Source: Tepidibacillus decaturensis (GTDB lineage Bacteria > Bacillota > Bacilli > Tepidibacillales > Tepidibacillaceae). From it: a stretch of 58,608 bases of DNA. The position numbers were made by a program, and so were the translations under genes. Location: contig NZ_LSKU01000001.1 in assembly GCF_001561915.1 (NCBI RefSeq), positions 2,659,710 to 2,718,317 of the forward strand. Reading direction: 5' to 3'. The notes below the pieces were generated by a model. That model had not been told where the DNA came from, did no database searches, and saw nothing but the letters and a program-made list of their open reading frames with translations. Below are positions 17,688 through 27,082 of this stretch, piece after piece (the first letter of the stretch is position 1; the number at the start of each line of letters is the position of its first letter).

Positions 17688-18620
17688 CTAAACTTTAAGC
17701 TTATTTCTTAAATGGAAACCTAGGTCTACCATCCCTAATATGATCAAAATTTGTGATAAAAAAGGATTTAATATTGCCACAATAGAAACGATAATAGGAA
17801 TGCCCTTTTTAAAGCCTTTCATATGAGCTAAAAAGAAGAGAAAAGATAGCCCTTGAGCCAAAAGAAGCATTTGCAATATTGGATACAAATTACTAACGAT
17901 TATTTTTAATGTATTGATTTCATAAACTGATTTTATGCTTAATGCAATCATGGTAAGTATATAATAATAAACAATACTTCTAGGAAATCTCCATTCTCTA
18001 AACGGAGGAAGTTGTGGTATTGGCGTATCCAATCTTTTCATGATTTTAACTGCAAAAAAATGATTAAAAAGTACAATAATTATCGCTGAGTTAATCAACA
18101 AAACAGGTAGTATTAAATCGATCATATCTATGAATCGATGATACATTTCAAAAGTTTGATTGATTTGTTCCTGACTTCCAAGAACACTACCCATATTCTT
18201 GACTGTTTCTAAAGATGATCGCATGAGCGTTTTAAATTGTTCTACAAGATCGATTCCAAATAATTGACTTGAAATGGTTAAACCAATAATAAAATTAACT
18301 AATGTAGTGATTACCCCACCAATAATAGCTGGTAAAGCATGGTCTCCTTTATATAATACACCCATTACGATACCTATGGTTCCAGCAAAAAACACAAAAA
18401 CTAAACCAAAAAATTGACCAATAAAAAAAGATAAAGCGATATTGATTAGGATGACCCATATTCCTTGTTTCAAGCCATGGCGGTATCCATAGATGATGAA
18501 AGGAATTGGCATAAAGAATTGCATAATTCCGATTGGCGTATACATAGACAGTAGAAGAAAGATTAGAGATATCCCTGTGATAATTGAACCTTCTACCATT
18601 CCTTTTAAATTCCGCAAAAA
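17688..18620 (-). CDS. yybS: YybS family membrane protein (DUF2232)
   Basis: Multi-pass membrane protein of about 310 residues with seven or eight hydrophobic helices and the DUF2232 arrangement; function unknown, conserved upstream of gdpP. TTG at 18620 is taken as start because AGAGGTG lies about seven bases before it; TTG 18626 is too close to that site and ATG 18599 lacks one. A long cytoplasmic-looking loop with LDTPIPQLPPFREWRFPR is seen near the middle. Confidence 0.85.
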   Translation of the reverse strand, partial: FLRNLKGMVEGSIITGISLIFLLLSMYTPIGIMQFFMPIPFIIYGYRHGLKQGIWVILINIALSFFIGQFFGLVFVFFAGTIGIVMGVLYKGDHALPAIIGGVITTLVNFIIGLTISSQLFGIDLVEQFKTLMRSSLETVKNMGSVLGSQEQINQTFEMYHRFIDMIDLILPVLLINSAIIIVLFNHFFAVKIMKRLDTPIPQLPPFREWRFPRSIVYYYILTMIALSIKSVYEINTLKIIVSNLYPILQMLLLAQGLSFLFFLAHMKGFKKGIPIIVSIVAILNPFLSQILIILGMVDLGFHLRNKLKV

Positions 18621-18629
18621 CAACACCTC

Positions 18630-18938
18630 TTAGCGTTTTTTCATATATTGTTCCAAAATAGAGAGGTCTCCATACCATTCCTCTATTTCGTGTCCCTCTT
18701 TTTGATGATTATGTAACTTTTCCATCACTGCTGAATCAATTTGGTGGAAGGGAATACCAATTCTTCTTGCAAGTACATAAACAGCAATTAATAATCCAGC
18801 CATACTATCTATAATATAGGATTCATTGCCATGAAATAAACCTTTAAACAATCCACCAACTCGTTCAATAATTTCAGCCTTTAGCCATTCCATCACTTTC
18901 AAATTCTTAGCGATGTGCATGTTGCTGGACTTGTCCAA
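18630..18938 (-). CDS. MazG-like family protein
   Basis: 102-residue protein resembling the small MazG-like proteins found beside rpsR in Bacillales. It is largely helical (EWLKAEIIERVGGLFKGL.., then an apolar helix SMAGLLIAVYVLARRIGI). The acidic metal-binding clusters of true MazG pyrophosphatases are not obvious, so catalysis is doubtful. Start TTG 18938 follows AAAGGAG at good spacing. Nine bases before yybS. Confidence 0.75.
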   Translation of the reverse strand: MDKSSNMHIAKNLKVMEWLKAEIIERVGGLFKGLFHGNESYIIDSMAGLLIAVYVLARRIGIPFHQIDSAVMEKLHNHQKEGHEIEEWYGDLSILEQYMKKR

Positions 18939-19065
18939 GAAAATCTACTCCTTTCATCCACAACCTCAGTTTAATTCTCAATCTTATATACTTCAACAAA
19001 AAGATTTCTTTTTCCTTCCAAAAGGTTGATTCCATTACAATGAAAGACAAATTACCCATAGATAT

Positions 19066-19101
19066 TGAAAAAGACAGTTTGCTATCAAGCAAAACTGCCT
19101 A
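19066..19101 (-). terminator. Terminator after rpsR
   Basis: On the minus strand AGGCAGTTTTGCT / AGCAAACTGTCT stem followed by TTTTT, just past the rpsR stop; closes the rpsF-ssb-rpsR operon. Confidence 0.8.
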
Positions 19102-19116
19102 TAAAAAATAGTAACA

Positions 19117-19347
19117 TTATTCAGTAGTAAATGGAAGTAAAGCAATTTGACGTGCACGTTTAATTGCAGCTGTTAATTGGCGTTGATATTTAGCAGAAGT
19201 ACCAGTTACACGACGAGGTAAAATTTTACCGCGTTCACTGATAAACTTCTTTAGCAAATCTACATCTTTATAGTCAATGTAAGTGATTTTATTCACAGTA
19301 AAGTAACATACTTTACGACGTTTTCCGCCACGTTGTTTGCGAGCCAT
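19117..19347 (-). CDS. rpsR: 30S ribosomal protein S18
   Basis: 76 residues, full length. Basic N-terminus ([10 protein letters not shown]), then the S18 core with [20 protein letters not shown] and the C-terminal helix [14 protein letters not shown]. Binds S6 on the platform of the 30S subunit. Last gene of rpsF-ssb-rpsR, 30 bases after ssb. Confidence 0.98.
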   Translation of the reverse strand: MARKQRGGKRRKVCYFTVNKITYIDYKDVDLLKKFISERGKILPRRVTGTSAKYQRQLTAAIKRARQIALLPFTTE

Positions 19348-19377
19348 CTTATTCCCTCCTTTAACTGAAAGGTAAAT

Positions 19378-19821
19378 TTAAAATGGTAGATCGTCATCTG
19401 ATATATCGATAGGACTTCCGTCATCAGCAAAGGGGTCTTGTCCTTTATCATACCGGTCATTTTGATTAAATCCTGAAGTAAACGGATCATTTTTTGGATT
19501 GTTAGACGATTCTAGAAAACGAACATTATCCGCTACTACCTCGGTTACGTATACTCGTTTACCCTCATTATTATCATAATGGCGGGTTTGGATACGACCT
19601 TCAACAGCAGTTAGGCGGCCCTTCTTTAAATAGTTCGCTACGTTCTCTGCAAGCCCTCTCCATGTAACAATATTGATAAAATCGGCCTCTCTTTGTCCTT
19701 GCTGGTTGGTATAATTACGATCCACCGCAAGGGTAAAAGTTGAGACTGCTACTCCACTTGGAGTATATCTTAATTCAGGGTCTCGTGTTAGTCGTCCAAT
19801 TAAGATGACACGGTTTAACAT
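19378..19821 (-). CDS. ssb: Single-stranded DNA-binding protein
   Basis: 147 residues. OB-fold domain about 1-105 beginning [20 protein letters not shown], a flexible linker with [13 protein letters not shown], and the acidic partner-binding tip ending DDDLPF. Lies between rpsF and rpsR in the usual operon, 18 bases after rpsF. Confidence 0.98.
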   Translation of the reverse strand: MLNRVILIGRLTRDPELRYTPSGVAVSTFTLAVDRNYTNQQGQREADFINIVTWRGLAENVANYLKKGRLTAVEGRIQTRHYDNNEGKRVYVTEVVADNVRFLESSNNPKNDPFTSGFNQNDRYDKGQDPFADDGSPIDISDDDLPF

Positions 19822-19839
19822 TATAATTCCCCCTTAAAC

Positions 19840-20127
19840 CTATTTAACGTCCTTAACGATCAGAAAACGGATAACACCATCAGTGATTTTTAATACGCGA
19901 TCTAACTCAGCAACTACACTTGGTTCAGATTGGAAGTTTACTAAAACATAGTAACCTTCATGATATCCTTTAATTTCGTATGCTAAGCGACGCTTACCCA
20001 TTTCCTCTTGCTTTTCAATTTCGCCACCATTATTAGTAATTAAGCTTTGGAACTTTTCCACTAATTCTTTAGTAGCTTCTTGCTCAAGGTCTGGGCGTAA
20101 TACATACATCACTTCGTATTTACGCAT
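19840..20127 (-). CDS. rpsF: 30S ribosomal protein S6
   Basis: 95 residues starting [14 protein letters not shown]. The ATG at 20127 is preceded by AAGGAGGTG at ideal spacing; a GTG three codons upstream overlaps that site. S6 pairs with S18 on the 30S subunit. The leader upstream can fold into two hairpins and has a CCG by the proximal one, a candidate S6:S18 autoregulatory site. Confidence 0.98.
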   Translation of the reverse strand: MRKYEVMYVLRPDLEQEATKELVEKFQSLITNNGGEIEKQEEMGKRRLAYEIKGYHEGYYVLVNFQSEPSVVAELDRVLKITDGVIRFLIVKDVK

Positions 20128-20139
20128 CAGATTCACCTC

Positions 20140-20200
20140 CTTCTGGACTTAACGGCCCTATTTCTCTATAGGGCAAGGAGCGAGGTCATAGAACTCGCAT
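20140..20200 (-). promoter_or_regulatory. Putative rpsF leader (S6:S18 autoregulation)
   Basis: On the minus strand two hairpins precede rpsF: GCGAG/CTCGC (20180-20198) and GCCCTAT/ATAGGGC (20155-20174), with CCG straight after the second. S6:S18 binding leaders of Bacillus rpsF operons contain such a CCG next to a stem. Assignment is by position and this feature only. Confidence 0.4.
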
Positions 20201-20248
20201 TTTTAAATTTTATCATATTTATCTGCCTATAGCAAATGTAATTTAGGA

Positions 20249-21349
20249 TTATACATTAAATCTAAAGTGCATGACATCTCCATCTTTTACTACATAATCT
20301 TTCCCCTCTAAACGTAGGAGGCCTTTTTCCTTTGCTTGATTCATTGAACCTGAAGCAACTAAATCCTCATAACCCACAACTTCAGCTCTGATGAAACCCC
20401 ATTCAAAATCACTATGAATCACTCCTGCAGCTTGGGGGGCTTTTGTTCCCTTTTTAATCGTCCAAGCTCTGACCTCTTGAACCCCTGCAGTAAAATAGGT
20501 GATTAAACCAAGCAACTTGTAAGCAGCTTGAATCAAACGATCTAATCCTGATTGATTCAGTCCTAATTCTTGTAAAAATAACTGCTTATCTTCACCTTCA
20601 AGCTCAGCGATTTCTGATTCTACTTTTGCACTGATTACAATCACTTCTGCTCCTTCATGATTTGCATATTCCTTTACCTTTTGCACATAAGGATTTTGGT
20701 CAAAGTTACTCACATCATCTTCACTTACATTTGCTACATATAAGACTGGTTTCATTGTAAGAAGATGAAGGTCTTTAATCAAACTTCTCTCATCTTCATC
20801 CAACTCTACACTTCTTGCTGGTTTTTCACTTTCTAAAGCCTTTTGAATCCTTTCAACCACTTCATATTCCAATTGAAATTTCTTTTCACCACTTTTTAGA
20901 TTCTTCTTTGTCCGTTCCAACCGCTTTTCCACGGTTTCTAAATCGGCCAATATCAATTCTAAATTGATGGTTTCAATATCGCTAATTGGATCTACTTGTC
21001 CTGCTACATGGGTAATGTTCTCATCTTCAAAACAACGAACCACATGGGCGATCGCATCAACCTCACGGATATGGGACAAAAATTTGTTTCCTAAACCTTC
21101 ACCGCGTGAAGCCCCTTTTACTAATCCAGCAATATCTACAAATTCAAAGGCAGTAGGCACGATTCGATTAGGATTTACCATATCAGCTAATACTTGTAAT
21201 CTTTCATCAGGCACTTCTACCACACCAACGTTCGGATCGATGGTGCAAAATGGATAATTAGCAGATTCTGCACCTGCTTGAGTAATTGCATTAAATAACG
21301 TCGATTTCCCTACGTTAGGTAAACCGACGATTCCAGTCGTTAATGGCAT
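20249..21349 (-). CDS. ychF: Redox-regulated ATPase YchF
   Basis: Obg-family P-loop protein that prefers ATP over GTP and binds ribosomes. 366 residues, full length: G1 GLPNVGKST at about 8-16, G3 DIAGLVKGAS, altered G4 NVSE that explains ATP use, coiled-coil about 130-180, and TGS-like C-terminal domain (GDVMHFRFNV end). In B. subtilis this is yyaF, in the same position near the rpsF operon. Confidence 0.97.
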   Translation of the reverse strand: MPLTTGIVGLPNVGKSTLFNAITQAGAESANYPFCTIDPNVGVVEVPDERLQVLADMVNPNRIVPTAFEFVDIAGLVKGASRGEGLGNKFLSHIREVDAIAHVVRCFEDENITHVAGQVDPISDIETINLELILADLETVEKRLERTKKNLKSGEKKFQLEYEVVERIQKALESEKPARSVELDEDERSLIKDLHLLTMKPVLYVANVSEDDVSNFDQNPYVQKVKEYANHEGAEVIVISAKVESEIAELEGEDKQLFLQELGLNQSGLDRLIQAAYKLLGLITYFTAGVQEVRAWTIKKGTKAPQAAGVIHSDFEWGFIRAEVVGYEDLVASGSMNQAKEKGLLRLEGKDYVVKDGDVMHFRFNV

Positions 21350-21462
21350 TTATTCCTTCACCCCTTGATTATTCGAACATCGTACTGTAAGGATGCTTCA
21401 TATATACTTCTTAAGTATAAAAAAAAGTATGCCTTAAGTCCACTCTTATAAAAAAGCAAATC

Positions 21463-21495
21463 AAAAACCACCTTCATCATAGTGAAGATGGTTTT
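21463..21495 (-). terminator. Terminator after the sodium:solute symporter gene
   Basis: On the minus strand AAAACCATCTTCAC / GATGAAGGTGGTTTTT stem ending in a T run, about 30 bases past the symporter stop. Confidence 0.85.
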
Positions 21496-21525
21496 GAAAG
21501 CGATTCCATATATAAGTCTGTGGAT

Positions 21526-23097
21526 TTAACCTACTTTTTTGTCCACCACTTTTTCTACTACATTTCCTAAATGAATTCCTGTATTCGCTTTAACCAAGAT
21601 CTCATCATACTTCGCTGGATCTTCCTTCTTAGAAGATAAGATGGTACCTAAGAAAGCGCCAATAAAGCCTAAAGGAATGGAAACAATACCAGGGTTAGCT
21701 AATGGAAAAATTGGGTGCCCTACCAAAATGGCTTTCCCAGCCTCTGGATTCCATATATTTGGTCCGATAGCGATTAAGAGTAATGCACTTAATAAACCAA
21801 CGATCATCCCTGTAACTGCCCCAGTTGTATTAAATCTTCTCCAATAAATCGTAAAGATAATAACCGGTACGTTTGAGCTTGCAGCTACAGCAAATGCCAA
21901 AGCAACCAAGAACGATACGTTTAGGGATTGAGCAAAAAATGCTAAAAGAATTGAAAGTACTGCCACACCGATCGATGCATAGCGAGCAGCCAACATCTGT
22001 TCCTTCTCTGTTGCTTGGCCACGGCGAATGATATGACCATAAAAATCATGAGCAAAAGCTGAGGCCGCTGATAGAACTAAGCCAGAGACAACCGCTAAGA
22101 TCGTTGCAAAGGCTACAGCGGAAACAAAGGCAAATAAGAAGCTTCCTCCAAGTACTTCCGCTAATAATGGAGCAGCCATATTGCCTCCTTTATCAGCAGC
22201 AACGATATTGTCATGGCCTACAAATGCTGCAGCACCAAAACCAAGGAACATCGTCATGACATAGAAGATACCGATTAACCAAGTCGCATAAACGACGGAT
22301 TTACGAGCAGTAGGTGCATCTTTTACGGTAAAAAAGCGAATTAAAATATGAGGAAGTCCTGCTGTTCCTAACACTAATGCCATATTTAAAGAAATAACAT
22401 CGATAGGATCCTTAAACTTATTACCCGGATTTAAAAAGATTTCCCCTAATGGAGTAGCTGTTTTCATGTGTTCAAACATATTAGTGAAGCTAAAGTTAAA
22501 TTTAGCATATACGATCAAAGAGATAATAAAGGTACCTGCCATTAAAAGCACAGCCTTTGTAATTTGTACCCAGCTAGTGGCATGCATTCCGCCAAATACA
22601 ACATAAATGGTCATTAGTATTCCAACGATAAGAACAGAAGTAGAATAATTAAGTCCTAAAAGCAGATGAATTAACCCACCAGCACCAACCAATTGAGCAA
22701 TCATATAGAAAATTGAGATAGAGATGGTATTTAAGGCCGCAAAACCACGTACTTTACGATCATTAAAACGTGCTGCAATCATATCTGCCATGGTGTATTT
22801 TCCTAAGTTACGTAGTGGCTCTGCTACAATATAAAGAACAACCAGATAAGCAACCAAATAACCGATACTATAGAAAAATCCATCAAATCCTCCTAAGGCA
22901 ATGGCTCCGGCGATTCCTAGAAAGGAAGCCGCAGACATATAGTCACCTGCAATCGCAAGACCATTTTGCCAACCCGTTAGTCCCCCACCAGCTGTGTAGA
23001 ATTCACTCGTTGTTTTGGTTCTCTTAGAAGCATAATAGGTTATCACGAGCGTAATCCCGACAATCACTAAAAAGAGAACAAATGCTGTTGTATTCAC
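21526..23097 (-). CDS. actP: Sodium:solute symporter, acetate permease (ActP-like)
   Basis: SSS-family transporter, 523 residues with about 13 membrane helices. EFYTAGGGLTGWQNGLAIAGDYMSAASF near residue 32-60 is the signature of the ActP (YjcG) subgroup that imports acetate and other short monocarboxylates. It overlaps the DUF485 gene upstream by one base, the standard yjcH-yjcG pair. Substrate is inferred from family; propionate or pyruvate remain possible. Confidence 0.9.
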   Translation of the reverse strand: MNTTAFVLFLVIVGITLVITYYASKRTKTTSEFYTAGGGLTGWQNGLAIAGDYMSAASFLGIAGAIALGGFDGFFYSIGYLVAYLVVLYIVAEPLRNLGKYTMADMIAARFNDRKVRGFAALNTISISIFYMIAQLVGAGGLIHLLLGLNYSTSVLIVGILMTIYVVFGGMHATSWVQITKAVLLMAGTFIISLIVYAKFNFSFTNMFEHMKTATPLGEIFLNPGNKFKDPIDVISLNMALVLGTAGLPHILIRFFTVKDAPTARKSVVYATWLIGIFYVMTMFLGFGAAAFVGHDNIVAADKGGNMAAPLLAEVLGGSFLFAFVSAVAFATILAVVSGLVLSAASAFAHDFYGHIIRRGQATEKEQMLAARYASIGVAVLSILLAFFAQSLNVSFLVALAFAVAASSNVPVIIFTIYWRRFNTTGAVTGMIVGLLSALLLIAIGPNIWNPEAGKAILVGHPIFPLANPGIVSIPLGFIGAFLGTILSSKKEDPAKYDEILVKANTGIHLGNVVEKVVDKKVG

Positions 23098-23417
23098 TAC
23101 ATTCCACCCCTTTTCAAGACTTTATCTAAGATTCGATTCACATTATCATCAAATTGTGTCGCTTTTCTTGCGTAAATCGTGACTAAAGTCCAAGTCATCA
23201 CAAATTGGGCAAAAGCAAAAACCCAAGCCCATGTAATGGCTCCTAGCGCAGGGGTGTTGAGCACTTTAGAATAGGCGGTCATAATCGGTAATGTAAAATA
23301 AAAAATAAAGAAGAAAATAGATAATGGAACAATAAATTTTTTCTTTTTATTCATCAGTTCTTTGAACGTCTCTGATTTTGAAATGGCAGTGTAATCGATT
23401 TGATCCTGATTTTTCAT
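23097..23417 (-). CDS. DUF485 membrane protein, partner of the ActP-type symporter
   Basis: 106 residues with two membrane helices (about 30-50 and 62-84), and the DUF485 loop between them. In many bacteria (YjcH) it is co-transcribed with ActP. GAGGGAGGTAAGGGTGA precedes the ATG. The 5' leader is about 115 bases and contains a second strong ribosome-binding sequence without a clear reading frame. Confidence 0.9.
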   Translation of the reverse strand: MKNQDQIDYTAISKSETFKELMNKKKKFIVPLSIFFFIFYFTLPIMTAYSKVLNTPALGAITWAWVFAFAQFVMTWTLVTIYARKATQFDDNVNRILDKVLKRGGM

Positions 23418-23535
23418 TCACCCTTACCTCCCTCTTTAATCTCCATCTCTTTTTGTTCTATATGTCTATAAATAAGGCCAAACTACCGCACTCTTACCTA
23501 GAACCACCTCCTTGTAAAATAATTACTTTGAATTA

Positions 23536-23565
23536 AATATATCGTTATCTTATGCAAAAAGTCAA
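23536..23565 (-). promoter_or_regulatory. Probable promoter of the DUF485-actP operon
   Basis: On the minus strand TTGACT, 18-base spacer, TATATT. About 120 bases upstream of the DUF485 start. Confidence 0.5.
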
Positions 23566-23612
23566 CAAAAGATTCTGAAAGTTCTAAATAATATGATAAT
23601 ACAATTTGATAT

Positions 23613-23655
23613 AAAAAAAGTAATCCTATCTTAAACCGATGTATGACGGATTACT
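23613..23655 (-). terminator. Terminator after yyaE
   Basis: On the minus strand GTAATCC / GGATTAC stem around a 21-base loop, followed by seven T residues; 26 bases past the yyaE stop. Confidence 0.75.
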
Positions 23656-23680
23656 TCATTTACGTGTTATAAAAATTTTC

Positions 23681-25690
23681 TTACCCTATTTTCTCTATCA
23701 TCACTGCACAATCATATAAGATGCTACCATTGCCCATATCGGATTTTCCATTCGAGGTTAATTGATTTACATGTCCACCTAATTCATACCAATATCCTTC
23801 TTCGATCATGATTGTGTCCCTATGATAACCCTCTTGAATCTTTACTAATCCTTCAATTTTTCCACGGTCATTATAGACTGATACGGGATCACCATTTTTT
23901 AGATGACGATTTGCTGCAATTTCTTTTGAAACCATAACGAAAGGTTTGTTTCCTTTCTTATACAACAAAAATTGATGTTGCGAATGTAATGATCGATTAG
24001 GATGAATAGTTAGCAAATGATAAGGGTATTTTTCTTTTAACTTTGGTTGTAATTGCACACTATCATTTGGATAGATTATTTTTGCCGTTGCAGGTAATCC
24101 TTCTTGTTCTGCTTGTTCTGAATAAAACTCAAACTTTCCTGAAGGTGTAGCAAATACTTTACTCTCCCATGGAATCGCTGGAATAGGTAATTCAATTTGT
24201 TGTTTTTCTTTTAATGTTTTTAGATCGATTCCATAGTCATTTAATGATTGAAGTGCAATTTCAAAATATTCTTCAATCGTTTTTTCAAAGCCTTCAAGCC
24301 TTAATTTTTTGGCCAATTCTGTCCAAATCTTTAGGTCGGCCCAAGCTTCACCAGGTGGATCAATCAATTTTGGACCATATCTCATCACTCGATGGAACAT
24401 CGATCCATAATAAATGTCCTCCTCTTCAAAAACAAATGTGGAAGGAAGAATATAATCTGCCATTTTCGCAGTATCAGTCATAAACATATCAATTACAACT
24501 TTGATTTCTACTTTATTCAGAGCTTCCATTGTACGAGCTGTTTGTGGTAATTGAGTAACTACATTGCTTCTTGTAATAAACATCATCTTAATAGGTGGAT
24601 CATTGGCAGCTAAAATTTCTTCTGCCTGTGTAGGTCTTGTGAAGGTACGATACGCTTCCCTTTTCTCTTCTTCAAGTAATTCTGCCCAGTTAAAGCTTCT
24701 ACCCACAGCTAAATTTGCATAGTTAACCCCTCCACCAGATATACCAATATTACCGGATAAAGCAACTAATGCATCAATCGCTCGAATGGTATTTCCCCCA
24801 TTTGCATATCTTTGCATGCCTAAACCAAGAAACGTCATCACTGGCTTTTGTTGAGTATATACATAAGCTAATTTTTGGATCATCTCTATATCGACATTTA
24901 TTTCCTTGGAAATGTATTCAATATCGATGGTTTGAATTTCTTTTACAAAGTGTTCAAAACCTATTGTATGTTGTTGGATAAATTCTTTGTCATGCCAGCC
25001 ATTGTCGATGATAATTTTACTCAAGGTGAATGCTAACATCCCATCCATTCCAGGACGAATAGGAACATGCAGATCTGCTTTCTTAGCAATCCCATTTTTA
25101 AGTGGATCTATGACGATCAATGAAGTACCATTACTTTTTGCCTCTTGAATAAAGGAATAAAGATGCATATTTGTCGATGTAACATTCCTACCCCAAACCA
25201 CGATTGTTTTGGCATTGAACACATCCTCAATAGCATGACTTAATGAATTCCCAAAATCATAAGTTTGAGCCTGGATTCCAGCCCCCCAACAAAGACTACC
25301 AACGGTTTCTGTCATACCACCAAAATAATTAAAGAAACGTTTGTCTAATTCCTTTAATAAACCGCCTGAGGAATAATCATAACTATGAAGAATGGCTGTT
25401 GGTCCATATTCCTTTTTTATTTGGAGCATTTTCTCACTGATTTCATTTAATGCTTGCTCCCAAGAAATACGAATAAATTCACCATTAACCTTCTTAAGCG
25501 GAAATAAGATTCTTCTTTTATCATAAATTCGATCTTTAATCATCTTCCCCCGACCACAAATGTTCCCCTTCGTAATTGGATGATCAGGGTCGCCTTCGAT
25601 ACGAACTACTTGGTTGTTTTCAGTTGTTACAATAAATCCGCAAACATCAAAACAATTTAAGGGACAAGCTGTTTTCCACTGTTTTTCCAT
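23681..25690 (-). CDS. yyaE: Molybdopterin oxidoreductase (YyaE-like)
   Basis: Cytoplasmic Mo-bisPGD family oxidoreductase, 669 residues; no twin-arginine signal. The N-terminal 4Fe-4S ligands are Cys9, Cys13, Cys17 and Cys45 (CPLNCFDVC ... NICGRGK). GSLCWGAG near residue 130-140 carries the probable Mo ligand, a cysteine. A C-terminal dinucleotide-binding domain starts near 555. Similar length and position to B. subtilis yyaE. Physiological substrate unknown; membrane partners are not encoded nearby. It heads a run with the DUF951 gene and mscS upstream on the same strand. Confidence 0.9.
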   Translation of the reverse strand: MEKQWKTACPLNCFDVCGFIVTTENNQVVRIEGDPDHPITKGNICGRGKMIKDRIYDKRRILFPLKKVNGEFIRISWEQALNEISEKMLQIKKEYGPTAILHSYDYSSGGLLKELDKRFFNYFGGMTETVGSLCWGAGIQAQTYDFGNSLSHAIEDVFNAKTIVVWGRNVTSTNMHLYSFIQEAKSNGTSLIVIDPLKNGIAKKADLHVPIRPGMDGMLAFTLSKIIIDNGWHDKEFIQQHTIGFEHFVKEIQTIDIEYISKEINVDIEMIQKLAYVYTQQKPVMTFLGLGMQRYANGGNTIRAIDALVALSGNIGISGGGVNYANLAVGRSFNWAELLEEEKREAYRTFTRPTQAEEILAANDPPIKMMFITRSNVVTQLPQTARTMEALNKVEIKVVIDMFMTDTAKMADYILPSTFVFEEEDIYYGSMFHRVMRYGPKLIDPPGEAWADLKIWTELAKKLRLEGFEKTIEEYFEIALQSLNDYGIDLKTLKEKQQIELPIPAIPWESKVFATPSGKFEFYSEQAEQEGLPATAKIIYPNDSVQLQPKLKEKYPYHLLTIHPNRSLHSQHQFLLYKKGNKPFVMVSKEIAANRHLKNGDPVSVYNDRGKIEGLVKIQEGYHRDTIMIEEGYWYELGGHVNQLTSNGKSDMGNGSILYDCAVMIEKIG

Positions 25691-25724
25691 CTTTCTCTTC
25701 TCCCCTTCACTTACTCGTCTTTAC

Positions 25725-25928
25725 TTACTCCTCTTTTTCTCCCTTTTGAAGCACCTTTTTTAATTTTCTCTCAAACTCTCTACGTGGGATGAGCACACTA
25801 TGATTACAGCCTGTACATTTAATTCGTATATCCATCCCCATTCGGATCACTTTCCATGCATTGGTTCCACAAGGATGTGGTTTCTTCATTTCTACGATAT
25901 CGTTTAAATCAAATTGTTTCTTTTCCAT
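25725..25928 (-). CDS. yyzM: DUF951 family protein
   Basis: 67 residues with the family signature: VEMKKPHPCG..W.V.R.G.D.RIKCTGC...LIPRREFE, including Cys residues of a likely zinc-binding or nucleic-acid-binding knuckle. Function unknown. Found next to the MscS gene, six bases apart, as in many Bacillales. 34 bases upstream of yyaE. Confidence 0.9.
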   Translation of the reverse strand: MEKKQFDLNDIVEMKKPHPCGTNAWKVIRMGMDIRIKCTGCNHSVLIPRREFERKLKKVLQKGEKEE

Positions 25929-25934
25929 TTTAGT

Positions 25935-26831
25935 TCACCCCTTTGTTTTTTGAAAAGTGACTAATCTTGGATAAGGAATTTCAATCCCTGCTTGGTCAAA
26001 TCCATTTTTAATTTTTGCCCTTAATTTACGAGCGACAGCAAAATGATTCATGGGTTTGGTTTCAGCAATGACACGAATGACAACTTCTGATGGCCCTAAA
26101 TCTTGAACTCCAAGAATTTCTGGTGGTTTGATCATTTCGTTCATTTCTTTATACGTATTTGCTAATAATTTTTCCAATACAGAAATCACATGATCAATTT
26201 CTTCTTCGTATGCTATACCAACATCAACGACAGCGACTGAATTATGTGTTGAATAGTTTGTCACTTCAGAAATGGTTCCATTGGGAATAATATGAAGTTC
26301 TCCCGTCCAGTTGCGAATCTTTGTTATGCGTAACCCTATTTCCTCAACGGTTCCAGAAAAATTCCCCGTTGCAATATAATCACCAACAGCGAATTGGTCT
26401 TCAAATATGATAAAAAAGCCTGTAATCACATCTTTTACTAAACTTTGAGCACCAAAGCCGATAGCTAGTCCTAATATTCCAGCTCCTGCTAGAATTGGCC
26501 CTAAATTAAATCCGACCTTTTCCAAAATCATGAGAATAGCCAAGAAATTAATGGCATATTTTACAATATTTTGTATTAGAATTCCTAATGTTTTTGTTCT
26601 TCTTTCATCTACTTTAAAACTTGATCTAGGTTTTCTAATCATAAACTTTTCTATAATCTTTCCTGTTAACTTGATTAAAAGCTTTGCTAAAATCCAAATA
26701 AAAAGAATCTGAACAAAAGTCCAGAAAATATCAATCCACAAATCGATATCTAATAGCTTCATTCTGATCGTTTCCCAAAATGATCTTATATCGATTCCAT
26801 CTAATTGACTTAGCGAAAATCCGAATCTCAA
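25935..26831 (-). CDS. Small-conductance mechanosensitive channel, MscS family
   Basis: 298 residues. Helices at about 35-58, 85-108 and the pore-lining helix near 112-140 (GILGLAIGFGAQSLVKDVITGFFI, Ala/Gly packing), followed by the MscS beta-domain and C-terminal ferredoxin-like domain. Opens on membrane tension in osmotic downshock. Start TTG 26831 follows AAGGAGAG. Just upstream is a decayed plsC-like gene. Confidence 0.93.
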   Translation of the reverse strand: MRFGFSLSQLDGIDIRSFWETIRMKLLDIDLWIDIFWTFVQILFIWILAKLLIKLTGKIIEKFMIRKPRSSFKVDERRTKTLGILIQNIVKYAINFLAILMILEKVGFNLGPILAGAGILGLAIGFGAQSLVKDVITGFFIIFEDQFAVGDYIATGNFSGTVEEIGLRITKIRNWTGELHIIPNGTISEVTNYSTHNSVAVVDVGIAYEEEIDHVISVLEKLLANTYKEMNEMIKPPEILGVQDLGPSEVVIRVIAETKPMNHFAVARKLRAKIKNGFDQAGIEIPYPRLVTFQKTKG

Positions 26832-26855
26832 ATAGATCTCTCCTTCTTTAAAATA

Positions 26856-27074
26856 TTATTTTGATTGTTTTGCCATATGATTGATCTCTTGTTTTACATT
26901 TGATAATACCCTTTCTGATCCCTTTTAACAGGAAATGCACCTAATTTTCTTAAAATCCAGGCCAATATAAACTGGATCTAAAATACTTACGTGATTAGCA
27001 ACTAAAACCAATTTTTTTGCTCTTTCATCGCCATTTTGATCACCATTTGGGAGATTAATTATATTTCTTTTCAT
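26856..27074 (-). pseudogene. Decayed 1-acyl-glycerol-3-phosphate acyltransferase (PlsC-like) gene
   Basis: From ATG 27074 the minus strand reads a protein containing LVLVANHVSILDPVYIG, which has the HX4D acyltransferase motif. In the next frame it continues WILRKLGAFPVKRDQKG, the second PlsC motif block, and in the third frame LSNVKQEINHMAKQSK up to 26858. About 25 residues normally between the first two blocks are missing, and two frame changes are needed. The remnant is therefore broken by deletion and frameshift. It lies between the MscS gene and the YkvI-type gene, the only content of this 250-base gap. Confidence 0.75.
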
Positions 27075-27082
27075 TATATTAT

